64,000 bases of DNA, from positions 682,001 to 746,000 of the forward strand of contig NZ_NIWU01000001.1 in NCBI RefSeq assembly GCF_002236105.1, written 5' to 3'. The notes under the pieces were generated by a model that worked only from the letters and a program-made list of their open reading frames with translations, searched no databases and was not told where the DNA came from. Positions 44,253 through 53,379 of the stretch are shown here, in pieces. This DNA comes from Pseudomonas umsongensis (GTDB lineage: Bacteria > Pseudomonadota > Gammaproteobacteria > Pseudomonadales > Pseudomonadaceae). The first letter of the stretch is position 1; every line of letters begins with the position of its first letter. Both the position numbers and the translations under genes were made by a program.

Positions 44253-44520
44253 AAACACCGGCATAGACCGTCCATGGATAACACGATCACCCGCGGTAAT
44301 ACCCGACCATTCACCCGGGACGCATCGACCCGCGGTTAACAAAACATAACGTGCCGTCGATTGTCAGCCGTCGAAAAACACCGATAGGATAAGCCAGCTT
44401 CCGAAGGGGCTCTGGATTGCGGGTTTCAAGACTATGCTTTTGAAACAGGACGTCCCGTGAGTACCCCTTTCGGCGCCCTGAAAGGTTGAACGACCTAACA
44501 ATAATAAAGGGGGAAGGTCT
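44145..44520. other. Intergenic region between island and YCF48 gene
   Basis: No gene supported. The left part carries the promoter-like element of the coiled-coil gene. The right part has a CCTTTCGGCGCCCTGAAAGG hairpin at 44466-44485 and the leader of the YCF48 gene, with the ribosome binding site GGAAGG at about 44512. Confidence 0.5.
44180..44209 (-). promoter_or_regulatory. Candidate promoter of the coiled-coil gene
   Basis: Bottom strand TTGTCA (44209-44204), 18-base spacer, CCCTAT (44185-44180), 36 bases before the ATG. A 33-base block around the -35 (44202-44234) recurs at 42008-42040 and, at 26 of 33 positions, at 41675-41707. All three sit 57-58 bases before their ATG. Confidence 0.5.
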
Positions 44521-45573
44521 ATGAGTGAGCCTGTCATGGGTGTGGGTATCTGCCGCCCGCCGGCATTGCGCAAATTCGCGTTGCTGGCTACAGCGCTCTC
44601 GCTGTTGGGCTGTGCCGTGTGGTCAACATCGGTGCTGGCCGCTGACGCGCCAGCGTCCAACGTCGTTTATTCCGTTGAATCGGCCAAGGCCAGCAAAAGC
44701 CTGGTGCTCGATGTCGTGCACGCCGGCAAGCGCCTGGTGGCGGTCGGGGATCGCGGGCACATTCTGTATTCCGACGACCAGGGTTCCACCTGGACCCAGG
44801 CCAAGGTGCCGACCCGCCAGTTACTGACTTCAGTGTTCTTTGTCGATGACAAGCACGGCTGGGCCGTGGGGCATGACGCGCAGATCCTCGGCAGCGCAGA
44901 CGGCGGAGTCACCTGGACCAAGCAATTCGAAGATCTGAAACGCGAATCGCCGCTGCTCGACGTCTGGTTCCAGGACGCCAACAGCGGCTTCGCCGTGGGC
45001 GCCTACGGTGCGTTGATGGCCACCACCGACGGCGGCAAGAACTGGGAAGACGTCAGCGACCGCCTGGACAACGAAGACCAGTTCCACCTCAACGCCATCA
45101 CGGCGGTCAAGGATGCCGGCCTGTTTATCGTTGGCGAGCAGGGCAGCATGTTCCGCTCGGCCGATTGGGGCCAGACCTGGGAAAAGCTCGAAGGTCCGTA
45201 TGAGGGCTCGCTGTTCGGTGTGATCGGCACCGCGCAACCCGATACGCTGTTGGCGTATGGCCTGCGCGGCAATCTTTACCGCTCCACGGATTTCGGCAGC
45301 ACTTGGGAGCAGGTCAAACTCAAGGCTGAACGCGGTGATCTGGAATTCGGCCTGTCCGGCGGTACATTGCTTGACGATGGTTCCATTGTGATCGTCGGCA
45401 ACGGCGGTTCGGTGATCAGCAGCAGCGACAACGGTGAAACCTTCAGCGTCTTCAACCGTCGGGATCGTATCTCGCTCTCATCTGTCGTCGCCGCAGGGAA
45501 CGGCAATCTGATTCTGGCTGGACAGGGCGGCGTTCGCGCCACTTCGCCAAATGGCGCTGAGCTGGGCAAATGA
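44521..45573 (+). CDS. YCF48-related beta-propeller protein
   Basis: 350 residues with an N-terminal hydrophobic export segment and repeated Asp-box-like motifs (YSDDQGSTWTQ, SADGGVTWTK, TTDGGKNWED, SADWGQTWEK, STDFGSTWEQ), giving a propeller related to YCF48/HCF136. It is probably periplasmic or exported. It precedes an RND transporter by 28 bases. In Pseudomonas such pairs are linked to DUF1302 and DUF1329 genes, which are missing here. A role as accessory to the transporter is inferred. Confidence 0.9.
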   Translation: MSEPVMGVGICRPPALRKFALLATALSLLGCAVWSTSVLAADAPASNVVYSVESAKASKSLVLDVVHAGKRLVAVGDRGHILYSDDQGSTWTQAKVPTRQLLTSVFFVDDKHGWAVGHDAQILGSADGGVTWTKQFEDLKRESPLLDVWFQDANSGFAVGAYGALMATTDGGKNWEDVSDRLDNEDQFHLNAITAVKDAGLFIVGEQGSMFRSADWGQTWEKLEGPYEGSLFGVIGTAQPDTLLAYGLRGNLYRSTDFGSTWEQVKLKAERGDLEFGLSGGTLLDDGSIVIVGNGGSVISSSDNGETFSVFNRRDRISLSSVVAAGNGNLILAGQGGVRATSPNGAELGK

Positions 45574-45601
45574 GCCGGGTTAATAATAAGAAGGCGTAGT
45601 C

Positions 45602-47986
45602 ATGACATCCTTAAGCACCCATCATCAGGACAAGGCGACGTTTCTTGAGCGCCTGATCTTCAATAATCGCCCGGCAGTGATTTTCATCTGCCTGCTGGTC
45701 AGTGTTTTCCTGTTCTGGCAGGCGACGCTGATCCGCCCGTCCACCAGCTTCGAAAAAATGATCCCGCTCGAGCATCCGTTCATCCAGAAGATGATGGAGC
45801 ACCGTAACGACCTGGCGAACCTGGGCAACACCGTCCGCATTTCCGTGGAAGCCACCGACGGCGACATCTTCTCCAAGGAGTACATGGAGACGTTACGCCA
45901 GATCAACGACGAGGTGTTCTACATCTCTGGCGTCGACCGCTCCGGCCTCAAGTCGCTGTGGAGCCCGAGCGTGCGCTGGACCGAAGTGACGGAGGAGGGC
46001 TTTGCTGGGGGTGAAGTGATCCCGCAGAGCTACAACGGCTCCCAGCAAAGCCTCGACCTGTTGCGTAACAACGTGCTCAAGTCCGGGCAGGTCGGGCGCC
46101 TGGTGGCCAACGACTTCAAGTCGAGCATCGTCGACATCCCGCTGCTGGAGTCCTACCCGGACCCGCAGGACCAGGGCAAGCTGCTGGCACTGGACTATCG
46201 CAAGTTCTCCCACGAGCTGGAAGATAAGATCCGCGACAAGTTCGAGAAACAGAACCCCAACGTGAAGATCCATATTGTCGGTTTCGCCAAGAAAGTTGGC
46301 GACCTGATCGACGGCCTGGTGATGGTGGTGATGTTCTTCGGTGTTGCCTTCGTCATCACCCTGATCCTGCTGTACTGGTTCACCAACTGCATGCGCAGCA
46401 CAGTGGCGGTATTGAGTACCACCCTGGTGGCGGTGGTCTGGCAGTTGGGGTTGATGCACTTCTTCGGCTTCGGGCTCGATCCCTACTCGATGCTGGTCCC
46501 GTTCCTGATCTTCGCCATCGGTATTTCCCACGGCGTGCAGAAGATCAACGGTATCGCCCTGCAATCCAGCGAGGCGGAAAACGCCTTGACGGCGGCGCGG
46601 CGCACTTTCCGCCAGCTGTTCTTGCCAGGGATGATCGCGATCCTCGCCGATGCGGTGGGCTTCATCACGCTGCTGATCATCGATATCGGTGTGATCCGCG
46701 AGCTGGCCATCGGTGCTTCCATCGGTGTGGCAGTGATTGTGTTCACCAACCTGATCCTGTTGCCGGTGGCGATTTCCTACGTCGGCATCAGCAAGCGTGC
46801 CGTGGCTCGCAGCAAGAAGGATGCGATCCGCGAGCATCCGTTCTGGCGGCTGTTGTCGAATTTTGCCAGCGCGAAGGTTGCACCGGTTTCGATTTTCCTG
46901 GCGCTGGTCGCCTTTGGCGGTGGCCTCTGGTACAGCCAGAACCTGAAGATCGGAGACCTCGACCAGGGCGCGCCGGAATTGCGTCCGGACTCGCGCTATA
47001 ACAAGGACAACAACTTCATCATCAGCAACTACTCCACCAGTTCCGACGTGTTGGTGGTGATGGTCAAGACCAAGGCCGAAGGCTGCTCGCGCTACGAAGC
47101 CATGGCGCCGATCGATGAGCTGATGTGGAAGATGCAGAACACCGAGGGCGTGCAGTCGGCGATCTCGCTGGTCACCGTGTCCAAGCAGATGATCAAGGGC
47201 ATGAACGAGGGCAACCTGAAATGGGAAACCCTGTCGCGTAACCCGGACGTGTTGAACAATTCCATCGCCCGCGCCGATGGCCTGTACAACAACAGCTGTT
47301 CATTGGCACCGGTGCTGGTGTTCCTCAACGATCACAAGGCCGAAACCCTGGACCGTGCGGTGCATGCGGTGCAGGAATTCGCCAAGGAACACAACACCGA
47401 GAACCTGGAATTCATCCTGGCGGCCGGTAACGCGGGGATCGAGGCGGCCACCAATGAGGTGATCAAGAAGTCCGAACTGACCATCCTGATCCTGGTGTAC
47501 ATCTGCGTCGCGGTCATGTGCATGATCACCTTCCGTTCCTGGGCGGCGACCTTGTGCATCGTGTTGCCGCTGGTGCTGACGTCGGTGCTGGGCAACGCCC
47601 TGATGGCCTTCATGGGCATCGGCGTGAAAGTCGCGACCCTGCCGGTGGTGGCGCTCGGGGTGGGGATTGGCGTGGACTACGGCATCTACATCTACAGCCG
47701 TCTGGAAAGCTTCCTGCGTGCCGGCCTGCCGTTGCAAGAGGCGTATTACCAGACGCTGAAATCCACCGGCAAGGCCGTGCTGTTCACCGGCTTGTGCCTG
47801 GCCATCGGTGTATGCACCTGGATCTTCTCGGCCATCAAGTTCCAGGCTGACATGGGCCTGATGCTGACCTTCATGCTGCTGTGGAACATGTTCGGTGCGT
47901 TGTGGCTGCTGCCGGCACTGGCGCGGTTCCTGATCAAACCGGAAAAGCTGGCGGGGCAGAAGGGTAATTCGCTGTTTGCTCACTGA
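45602..47986 (+). CDS. RND family transporter (MMPL/HpnN-like)
   Basis: 794 residues, about twelve helices in two halves. The large periplasmic loops follow the first and seventh helices. TM blocks such as VVMFFGVAFVITLILLYWF and VVALGVGIGVDYGIYIYSRL (the second with the functional Asp) are typical of MMPL/HpnN-like exporters. The usual MFP/OMF partners of drug efflux RND systems are absent. Lipid or hydrophobic-substrate export is plausible. The gene ends at a strong terminator. Confidence 0.93.
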   Translation: MTSLSTHHQDKATFLERLIFNNRPAVIFICLLVSVFLFWQATLIRPSTSFEKMIPLEHPFIQKMMEHRNDLANLGNTVRISVEATDGDIFSKEYMETLRQINDEVFYISGVDRSGLKSLWSPSVRWTEVTEEGFAGGEVIPQSYNGSQQSLDLLRNNVLKSGQVGRLVANDFKSSIVDIPLLESYPDPQDQGKLLALDYRKFSHELEDKIRDKFEKQNPNVKIHIVGFAKKVGDLIDGLVMVVMFFGVAFVITLILLYWFTNCMRSTVAVLSTTLVAVVWQLGLMHFFGFGLDPYSMLVPFLIFAIGISHGVQKINGIALQSSEAENALTAARRTFRQLFLPGMIAILADAVGFITLLIIDIGVIRELAIGASIGVAVIVFTNLILLPVAISYVGISKRAVARSKKDAIREHPFWRLLSNFASAKVAPVSIFLALVAFGGGLWYSQNLKIGDLDQGAPELRPDSRYNKDNNFIISNYSTSSDVLVVMVKTKAEGCSRYEAMAPIDELMWKMQNTEGVQSAISLVTVSKQMIKGMNEGNLKWETLSRNPDVLNNSIARADGLYNNSCSLAPVLVFLNDHKAETLDRAVHAVQEFAKEHNTENLEFILAAGNAGIEAATNEVIKKSELTILILVYICVAVMCMITFRSWAATLCIVLPLVLTSVLGNALMAFMGIGVKVATLPVVALGVGIGVDYGIYIYSRLESFLRAGLPLQEAYYQTLKSTGKAVLFTGLCLAIGVCTWIFSAIKFQADMGLMLTFMLLWNMFGALWLLPALARFLIKPEKLAGQKGNSLFAH

Positions 47987-48000
47987 TCCCTGGTTGAAAC

Positions 48001-48037
48001 AAAAAAGCCGCAACCTCAGGGTTGCGGCTTTTTTTTG
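48001..48037 (+). terminator. Intrinsic terminator of the RND transporter gene
   Basis: AAAAAAGCCGCAACC / GGTTGCGGCTTTTTTTT stem-loop 14 bases after the stop codon; A- and T-runs allow action in both directions. Confidence 0.93.
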
Positions 48038-48043
48038 TGCGTG

Positions 48044-48128
48044 AAGATCAAAAGATCGCAGCCTGCGGCAGCTCCTACAGATGTACATCATTCCCCTGTA
48101 GGAGCTGCCGCAGGCTGCGATCTTTTGA
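48044..48128. repeat. Long palindrome (GATCGCAGC/GGCAGCTCCTAC type)
   Basis: ~36-bp arms GATCAAAAGATCGCAGCCTG... and complement around a ~15-base loop; same family as 12545 and 20984. Confidence 0.9.
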
Positions 48129-48135
48129 TTTTGCT

Positions 48136-48855
48136 TTACGAGGGATCGCTACCCAGCACCACATTCAGCGCACTACGCGCATCGTCCAGCTGCACCAGCG
48201 TTGCATGCCGCGCACCCAGCGCATCGCGGTTTTCGATGGCCGTGAGAATCGCCTTGTGCCGCGGCAACGCCAGCTCATGCAGGTTTGGCCGCTGATTGGA
48301 ATGCTTCAACGCTTCGGCAATCGCTACCGACAGCATGTTGCACAGGTTGGCCAGCAAGTCGTTGTGGGTGGCGTCGGCTATACGGCTGTGGAAATCCAGG
48401 TCCGGTTGCAGCAAGGCTTCCGGCGTCGGTGCCGCCTCCATGCGCTGGTAGGCTTCACCGATGGCGGCAATGTCCGCGTCGGTGGCGAACTGCGCGGCGA
48501 GGGCGGCGGCGGCCGGTTCGATGATGCTGCGCACACTGGTCAGCAGGTCGAAGAACTGGTTCTGCGGGCTGCTTTGCATCAGCCAATGCAGGACGTCCGG
48601 GTCGAGCATGTGCCATTCCTTGCGCGGCTTGACCACCGTGCCGACCCGCGGACGGGAATAGACCAGGCCCTTGGCGACCAAAACACGGGTGGCTTCGCGC
48701 AACACCGGCCGGCTGACGGCATACTCCTCACAGAGCAGGGCTTCGGCGGGCAGTTTGTCGTCCGGCAGGAAACGTCCCGAGACGATCTGCATGCCCAGTT
48801 CCTGGACGATGCGCGAGTGCATGCTTTTGCGGTCGGAGGGTTTGCGGTAATCCAT
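48136..48855 (-). CDS. GntR/FadR family transcriptional regulator
   Basis: 239 residues from ATG 48855; upstream codons read SPSHRTAPFP and are unlikely. The winged helix is visible as LPAEALLCEEYAVSRPVLREA followed by LVAKGLVYSRPRVGTVV. The FCD domain follows, with metal-type residues in DLDFHSRIADATHN and a late RHKAILTAI. It resembles DgoR-type sugar-acid regulators and probably represses the divergent dehydratase/MFS operons through the sites at 50726 and 50801. Confidence 0.92.
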   Translation of the reverse strand: MDYRKPSDRKSMHSRIVQELGMQIVSGRFLPDDKLPAEALLCEEYAVSRPVLREATRVLVAKGLVYSRPRVGTVVKPRKEWHMLDPDVLHWLMQSSPQNQFFDLLTSVRSIIEPAAAALAAQFATDADIAAIGEAYQRMEAAPTPEALLQPDLDFHSRIADATHNDLLANLCNMLSVAIAEALKHSNQRPNLHELALPRHKAILTAIENRDALGARHATLVQLDDARSALNVVLGSDPS

Positions 48856-48922
48856 GGGGAACGGCGCGGTCCTGTGCGATGGCGATGCCGCGCATGATAA
48901 CAGGCGCGGCAAAGTCTTGAAG

Positions 48923-48955
48923 TGATCGTTCCCACGCAGAGCGTGGGAACGATCA
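48923..48955. repeat. Short palindromic repeat (GATCGTTCCCACGC type)
   Basis: Perfect palindrome of about 31 bp centred on the CGCAGAGCG core. The same element family recurs at 6180, 6670 and 54964-55076. Confidence 0.9.
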
Positions 48956-48972
48956 GGGGGAGGGCAACGGAG

Positions 48973-50709
48973 TCAGTGGGAGTGGCGGGGTACCTCGGCG
49001 CCTCGGCAACCGACCAGGAAGTCAAAGTCACAACCCTGATCCGCCTGCAACACATGGTCGATGTACAACTGGCGATAGCCGCCCACCAACAATTGCTGTG
49101 GCGGCTGCAGGTCGGCCATGCGCGCCGCCAGTTCGGCATCCGGGATGTCCAGGTGCAGGCGACCGCTGGCGCAGTCGAGTTCGATCCAGTCGCCTTCCTT
49201 CACGGCTGCCAACGGACCGCCAGCCGCTGCTTCCGGGGCGACATGCAAGACAACGGTGCCATACGCGGTACCGCTCATGCGCGCATCGGAAATGCGCACC
49301 ATGTCGGTCACGCCCTGGGCCAGCAGCTTGGCCGGCAAGCCCATGTTGCCGACTTCGGCCATGCCCGGATAACCCTTCGGCCCGCAATTCTTCATGACCA
49401 GGATCGAGTTGGCATCCACGTCCAGTTCCGGATCGTTGATTCGTGCCTTGTACATGTCGAAGTTCTCGAACACCACGGCTCGCCCGCGATGCTGCATCAA
49501 TTCGGGTGTGGCGGCGGAGGGCTTGAGCACTGCGCCCAGTGGCGCGAGGTTGCCGCGCAATACGCAGATCCCGCCGTCGGCGCGAATCGGGTTGTCGAGG
49601 GTGCGGATGACCTCGTCCTCGCCATAGATCGGCGCGTCCTTGGTGTTTTCGCCGATGGATTTGCCGTTGACGGTCAAGGCATCGGGATTCGGGATCAGGT
49701 TGGCTTCGCCAAGGCGGCGTAATACCGCTGGCAAGCCACCGGCATAGTAGAACTCCTCCATCAGGAAGCGCCCGGACGGTTGCAGGTCGACGATGGTCGG
49801 CATGCCGCGACCGATGCGGGTCCAGTCGTCCAGGTCCAGCTCCACGCCGATGCGGCCGGCGATGGCCTTGAGGTGAATCACGGCGTTGGTCGAACCGCCG
49901 ATGGCGGCGTTGACCCGGATGGCATTTTCGAAGGCTTCCTTGGTGAGGATCTTCGACAGCTTCAAATCCTCGCGCACCATCTCCACGGCACGCATGCCGG
50001 ACATGTGCGCCAACACATAACGACGAGCATCCACGGCGGGAATCGCCGCGTTGTGGGGCAGGGAGGTGCCCAGTGCCTCGGCCATGCAGGCCATGGTCGA
50101 GGCGGTGCCCATGGTGTTGCAGGTGCCGGCCGAGCGCGACATGCCGCCCTCGGCCGCGAGGAAGTCGTCGAGGGTGATCGTGCCGGCCTTGACCTGTTCG
50201 CTCAGTTGCCAGACCACGGTACCCGAGCCGATGTCCTTGCCTTTGTGCTTGCCGTTGAGCATCGGCCCGCCGGTGACGACGATCGCTGGCACGTCGCAAC
50301 TGGCCGCGCCCATCAGCAATGCCGGGGTGGTCTTGTCGCAGCCGGTCAGCAGTACCACGCCGTCGATCGGGTTGCCGCGAATGGCTTCCTCCACGTCCAT
50401 GCTCGCCAGGTTGCGGGTCAGCATGGCGGTCGGGCGCAAGTTGGATTCACCGTTGGAGAACACCGGAAATTCCACCGGGAAGCCTCCAGCCTCGATCACT
50501 CCGCGCTTTACGTGTTCCGCGATCTGGCGGAAGTGCGCGTTGCACGGGGTCAGTTCCGACCAGGTGTTGCAGATGCCGATGATTGGCTTGCCATGGAACT
50601 GGTGATCGGCGATGCCCTGATTCTTCATCCAGCTGCGGTACATGAAGCCGTTCTTGTCGGCGGTGCCAAACCATTGGGCGGAGCGCAGGGTGGGTTTCTT
50701 ATCAGACAT
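48973..50709 (-). CDS. IlvD/Edd family dehydratase, probable pentonate (arabonate/xylonate) dehydratase
   Basis: 578 residues. Fe-S ligands and motifs of the family are present: GICNTWSELTPCNAHFRQ, TGCDKTTPALLMGAASCD and the AGTCNTMGTASTM block. The length and the lack of branched-chain biosynthesis neighbours favour sugar-acid dehydratases over IlvD proper. It would convert an aldonate (L-arabonate or D-xylonate are the best guesses) to the 2-keto-3-deoxy acid. It is divergent from the MFS gene and upstream of its regulator. Confidence 0.88.
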   Translation of the reverse strand: MSDKKPTLRSAQWFGTADKNGFMYRSWMKNQGIADHQFHGKPIIGICNTWSELTPCNAHFRQIAEHVKRGVIEAGGFPVEFPVFSNGESNLRPTAMLTRNLASMDVEEAIRGNPIDGVVLLTGCDKTTPALLMGAASCDVPAIVVTGGPMLNGKHKGKDIGSGTVVWQLSEQVKAGTITLDDFLAAEGGMSRSAGTCNTMGTASTMACMAEALGTSLPHNAAIPAVDARRYVLAHMSGMRAVEMVREDLKLSKILTKEAFENAIRVNAAIGGSTNAVIHLKAIAGRIGVELDLDDWTRIGRGMPTIVDLQPSGRFLMEEFYYAGGLPAVLRRLGEANLIPNPDALTVNGKSIGENTKDAPIYGEDEVIRTLDNPIRADGGICVLRGNLAPLGAVLKPSAATPELMQHRGRAVVFENFDMYKARINDPELDVDANSILVMKNCGPKGYPGMAEVGNMGLPAKLLAQGVTDMVRISDARMSGTAYGTVVLHVAPEAAAGGPLAAVKEGDWIELDCASGRLHLDIPDAELAARMADLQPPQQLLVGGYRQLYIDHVLQADQGCDFDFLVGCRGAEVPRHSH

Positions 50710-50725
50710 GATCGATTCTCTTATT

Positions 50726-50739
50726 GTATGACTATATTG
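50726..50739. promoter_or_regulatory. Operator-like site 1 (GTATGACTATATTG)
   Basis: It matches 12 of 14 bases with the site at 50801-50814, 75 bp away in the same orientation, about seven helical turns. The GT-N3-AC core fits FadR-subfamily GntR operators. It lies 17 bases upstream of the dehydratase start. Confidence 0.55.
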
Positions 50740-50800
50740 TTCGAGCTGAGGCGTAACATAAGCGCAAATTCGCCTGTTTGGAAGTGTTGTTGGATAAATA

Positions 50801-50814
50801 GTATTACTATATAG
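50801..50814. promoter_or_regulatory. Operator-like site 2 (GTATTACTATATAG)
   Basis: This is part of the palindrome ATAGTATTACTAT (50798-50810) and overlaps the palindrome ACTATATAGT (50806-50815). It is the partner of the site at 50726. Confidence 0.55.
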
Positions 50815-50902
50815 TCGTTTTCAGCGGAGGGATGGCCCTGACGGTTAGCCGTGAGAGGCGTCCCCCGAGGTTCTATAAAAACAACAATCGGAGACCGATC
50901 TC

Positions 50903-52225
50903 ATGAGCCAGGAATTGCGGCTGATCCGCCGCATCACACTGAAACTGATTCCCTTCCTGATCCTGCTGTACCTGATCGCCTACGTGGATCGCTCCGCAGT
51001 GGGCTTCGCCAAACTGCACATGGGCGCCGACATCGGTCTCGGTGATGCGGCGTACGGGTTGGGCGCAGGGCTGTTCTTCATTGGCTATTTCCTCCTGGAA
51101 ATCCCCAGCAACCTGATGCTTGACCGTTTTGGCGCACGACGCTGGTTCGCCCGGATCATGGTCACCTGGGGCGCCATTACCATCGGCATGGCATTCGTCC
51201 AGGGGCCGAACAGCTTCTACCTGATGCGCTTTTTGCTCGGTGCGGCGGAAGCCGGGTTCTTTCCTGGCGTTCTGTACTACATCACCCAGTGGTTCCCGGT
51301 GCGCCATCGCGGCAAGATCCTGGGGTTGTTCATCCTGTCCCAACCCATCGCGATGATGATCACCGGGCCCGTGTCCGGCGGGCTGTTGGGCCTGGATGGC
51401 GTTCTTGGCCTGCACGGCTGGCAGTGGCTGTTTATCGTCATCGGCACCCCGGCGATCCTGCTGACCTGGCCGGTACTGCGCTGGTTGCCGGATGGCCCGC
51501 AACAGGTGAAGTGGATGGATCAGGCCGAAAAGGACTGGTTGAGCGGCGAACTGCAAAAAGACCTGCAGGCATACGGCCAGACCCGCCACGGCAACCCGCT
51601 GCACGCGCTCAAGGACAAACGCGTGTTGCTGCTGGCGCTGTTCTACCTGCCAGTGACCCTCAGCATCTATGGCCTGGGCCTGTGGCTGCCGACCCTGATC
51701 AAGCAGTTCGGCGGCAGCGACCTGGTGACCGGGTTCGTGTCATCGGTGCCCTATGTCTTCGGGATCGTTGGTCTGCTGATCATCCCGCGCAGCTCCGATC
51801 GATTGAATGATCGTTATGGTCACTTGGCGGTGCTGTATGTGTTGGGCGCCATCGGCTTGTTCCTCAGCGCCTGGCTGACGTTTCCGGTACTGCAATTGAT
51901 TGCGCTGTGCCTGGTGGCGTTCGCACTGTTTTCCTGCACGGCGATTTTCTGGACCTTGCCCGGGCGCTTCTTTGCCGGCGCGAGTGCGGCGGCGGGGATT
52001 GCCCTGATCAACTCGGTAGGCAATCTCGGCGGCTACATCGGCCCGTTCGTGATCGGCGCGCTCAAGGAATACACCGGCAACCTGGCGTCGGGGCTGTATT
52101 TCCTGTCCTGCGTGATGGTGTTCGGCCTGGTGTTGACCGGCGTGGTGTACCGCCAGTTGGAGCGCAAGCATGTGTTGCCGGCGGATGAGTTTGCCGCCAG
52201 TGCGCGTGGGGCTACCCGTACTTGA
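50903..52225 (+). CDS. MFS transporter (anion:cation symporter type)
   Basis: 440 residues, twelve helices. The N-half has YLIAYVDRSAVGFAKL and DRFGARRWFARIMVTWG, typical of the ACS family that takes up hexuronates, galactonate, tartrate and related acids. Its place beside the dehydratase makes it the likely uptake protein for the sugar acid. GGAG lies about 11 bases upstream. Confidence 0.92.
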   Translation: MSQELRLIRRITLKLIPFLILLYLIAYVDRSAVGFAKLHMGADIGLGDAAYGLGAGLFFIGYFLLEIPSNLMLDRFGARRWFARIMVTWGAITIGMAFVQGPNSFYLMRFLLGAAEAGFFPGVLYYITQWFPVRHRGKILGLFILSQPIAMMITGPVSGGLLGLDGVLGLHGWQWLFIVIGTPAILLTWPVLRWLPDGPQQVKWMDQAEKDWLSGELQKDLQAYGQTRHGNPLHALKDKRVLLLALFYLPVTLSIYGLGLWLPTLIKQFGGSDLVTGFVSSVPYVFGIVGLLIIPRSSDRLNDRYGHLAVLYVLGAIGLFLSAWLTFPVLQLIALCLVAFALFSCTAIFWTLPGRFFAGASAAAGIALINSVGNLGGYIGPFVIGALKEYTGNLASGLYFLSCVMVFGLVLTGVVYRQLERKHVLPADEFAASARGATRT

Positions 52226-52240
52226 GGATTCACAACGATC

Positions 52241-52335
52241 TCCTGTGGGAGCGAGCCTGCTCGCGAAGGCGCAGTGTCAGCCAACAGATAGGTTGGATGT
52301 GATGACCTCTTCGCGAGCAGGCTCGCTCCCACGGG
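52241..52335. repeat. REP pair between MFS and AraD1 genes
   Basis: TGTGGGAGCGAGCCTGCTCGCGAAG and its complement across ~45 bp. Lying inside the probable operon, it may modulate downstream expression or mRNA decay. Confidence 0.88.
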
Positions 52336-52375
52336 GACCTTCGTTGGATTTGAGATTTGTCACAGGAGAAAAATC

Positions 52376-53368
52376 ATGCGTTTGGTTCAGTTCGAATTGA
52401 GTAACGGCGAGCGCCGTGTCGGCGTGGTCGAGGGGGCGCAGGTCCTGGAAGTTCGTGAGGCACGCACGGTTCGCGACCTGGCGCTGGCAGCGATCCAAGC
52501 AGGCCTCAATCTGGAGCAACAGGTGCAGAGCCTGGGGCTCGGCATCAGCCACGACTATGCTGGACTGCTGGCGCAATTGCGCATCCTGCCACCGCTGGAT
52601 CACCCGGATCCTGCGCACCTGCTGGTCAGTGGCACTGGCCTGACTCACCTGGGCAGCGCGTCGGCCCGGGACAAGATGCACCAGCAGGCCGGTGACGAAG
52701 CCGCGATGACCGATACGATGCGCATCTTCAAATGGGGCGTGGAAGGCGGCAAGCCTGCGGCCGGTCAGGCGGGCGTGCAGCCGGAATGGTTCTACAAGGG
52801 CGATGGCAGCATCGTTGTGCGCCCCGGCCAGCCATTCCCCTTGCCACCGTTTGCCGAAGACGCCGGTGAAGAGCCTGAACTCAGCGGCCTTTATGTCATC
52901 GGTCACGACGGCAAGCCGTATCGCCTTGGCTTTGCAGTCGGCAACGAGTTTTCCGATCACGTGATGGAGCGCAAGAACTACCTGTACCTGGCCCATTCGA
53001 AACTGCGCAGTTGCAGCTACGGTCCGGAGCTGCGGGTTGGCGAGCTGCCGCAACACCTGGCCGGCACCAGTCGCATCCTGCGCGACGGCCAGGTGCTGTG
53101 GCAGAACGAGTTCCTCAGTGGTGAGGCCAACATGTGCCACAGCCTGGCGAACCTTGAATTCCACCATTTCAAGTACAGCCAGTTCCTGCGTCCTGGGGAC
53201 GTGCACATTCACTTCTTCGGTACCGCGACCCTGTCCTTCGCTGACGGCATTCGCCCACAACCGGGCGATGTGTTCGAGATCAGCCAGGGCGAATTCGGCG
53301 CGCCGTTAATCAATGGCATCGTTGCGGTCGATGCGGCGTTCGAACCCGGCACTGTCGGCACTCTTTAA
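52376..53368 (+). CDS. AraD1-type FAH family protein, probable 2-keto-3-deoxy-pentonate dehydratase
   Basis: 330 residues starting behind AGGAGA. It carries the FAH fold with the metal-site neighbourhood GFAVGNEFSDHVMERKNYLY and HIHFFGTATLSF, typical of the AraD1 family that dehydrates 2-keto-3-deoxy-arabonate to 2-oxoglutarate semialdehyde. The order dehydratase, FAH protein, aldehyde dehydrogenase completes a non-phosphorylating pentose pathway to 2-oxoglutarate. It is 11 bases upstream of the aldehyde dehydrogenase. Confidence 0.88.
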   Translation: MRLVQFELSNGERRVGVVEGAQVLEVREARTVRDLALAAIQAGLNLEQQVQSLGLGISHDYAGLLAQLRILPPLDHPDPAHLLVSGTGLTHLGSASARDKMHQQAGDEAAMTDTMRIFKWGVEGGKPAAGQAGVQPEWFYKGDGSIVVRPGQPFPLPPFAEDAGEEPELSGLYVIGHDGKPYRLGFAVGNEFSDHVMERKNYLYLAHSKLRSCSYGPELRVGELPQHLAGTSRILRDGQVLWQNEFLSGEANMCHSLANLEFHHFKYSQFLRPGDVHIHFFGTATLSFADGIRPQPGDVFEISQGEFGAPLINGIVAVDAAFEPGTVGTL

Positions 53369-53379
53369 GGAATTTCCCC

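Noticed and set aside
46195..46837. Frames opposite the RND transporter gene
   Set aside because: Shadow frames; the RND gene is complete with expected helices and no sign of a second gene.
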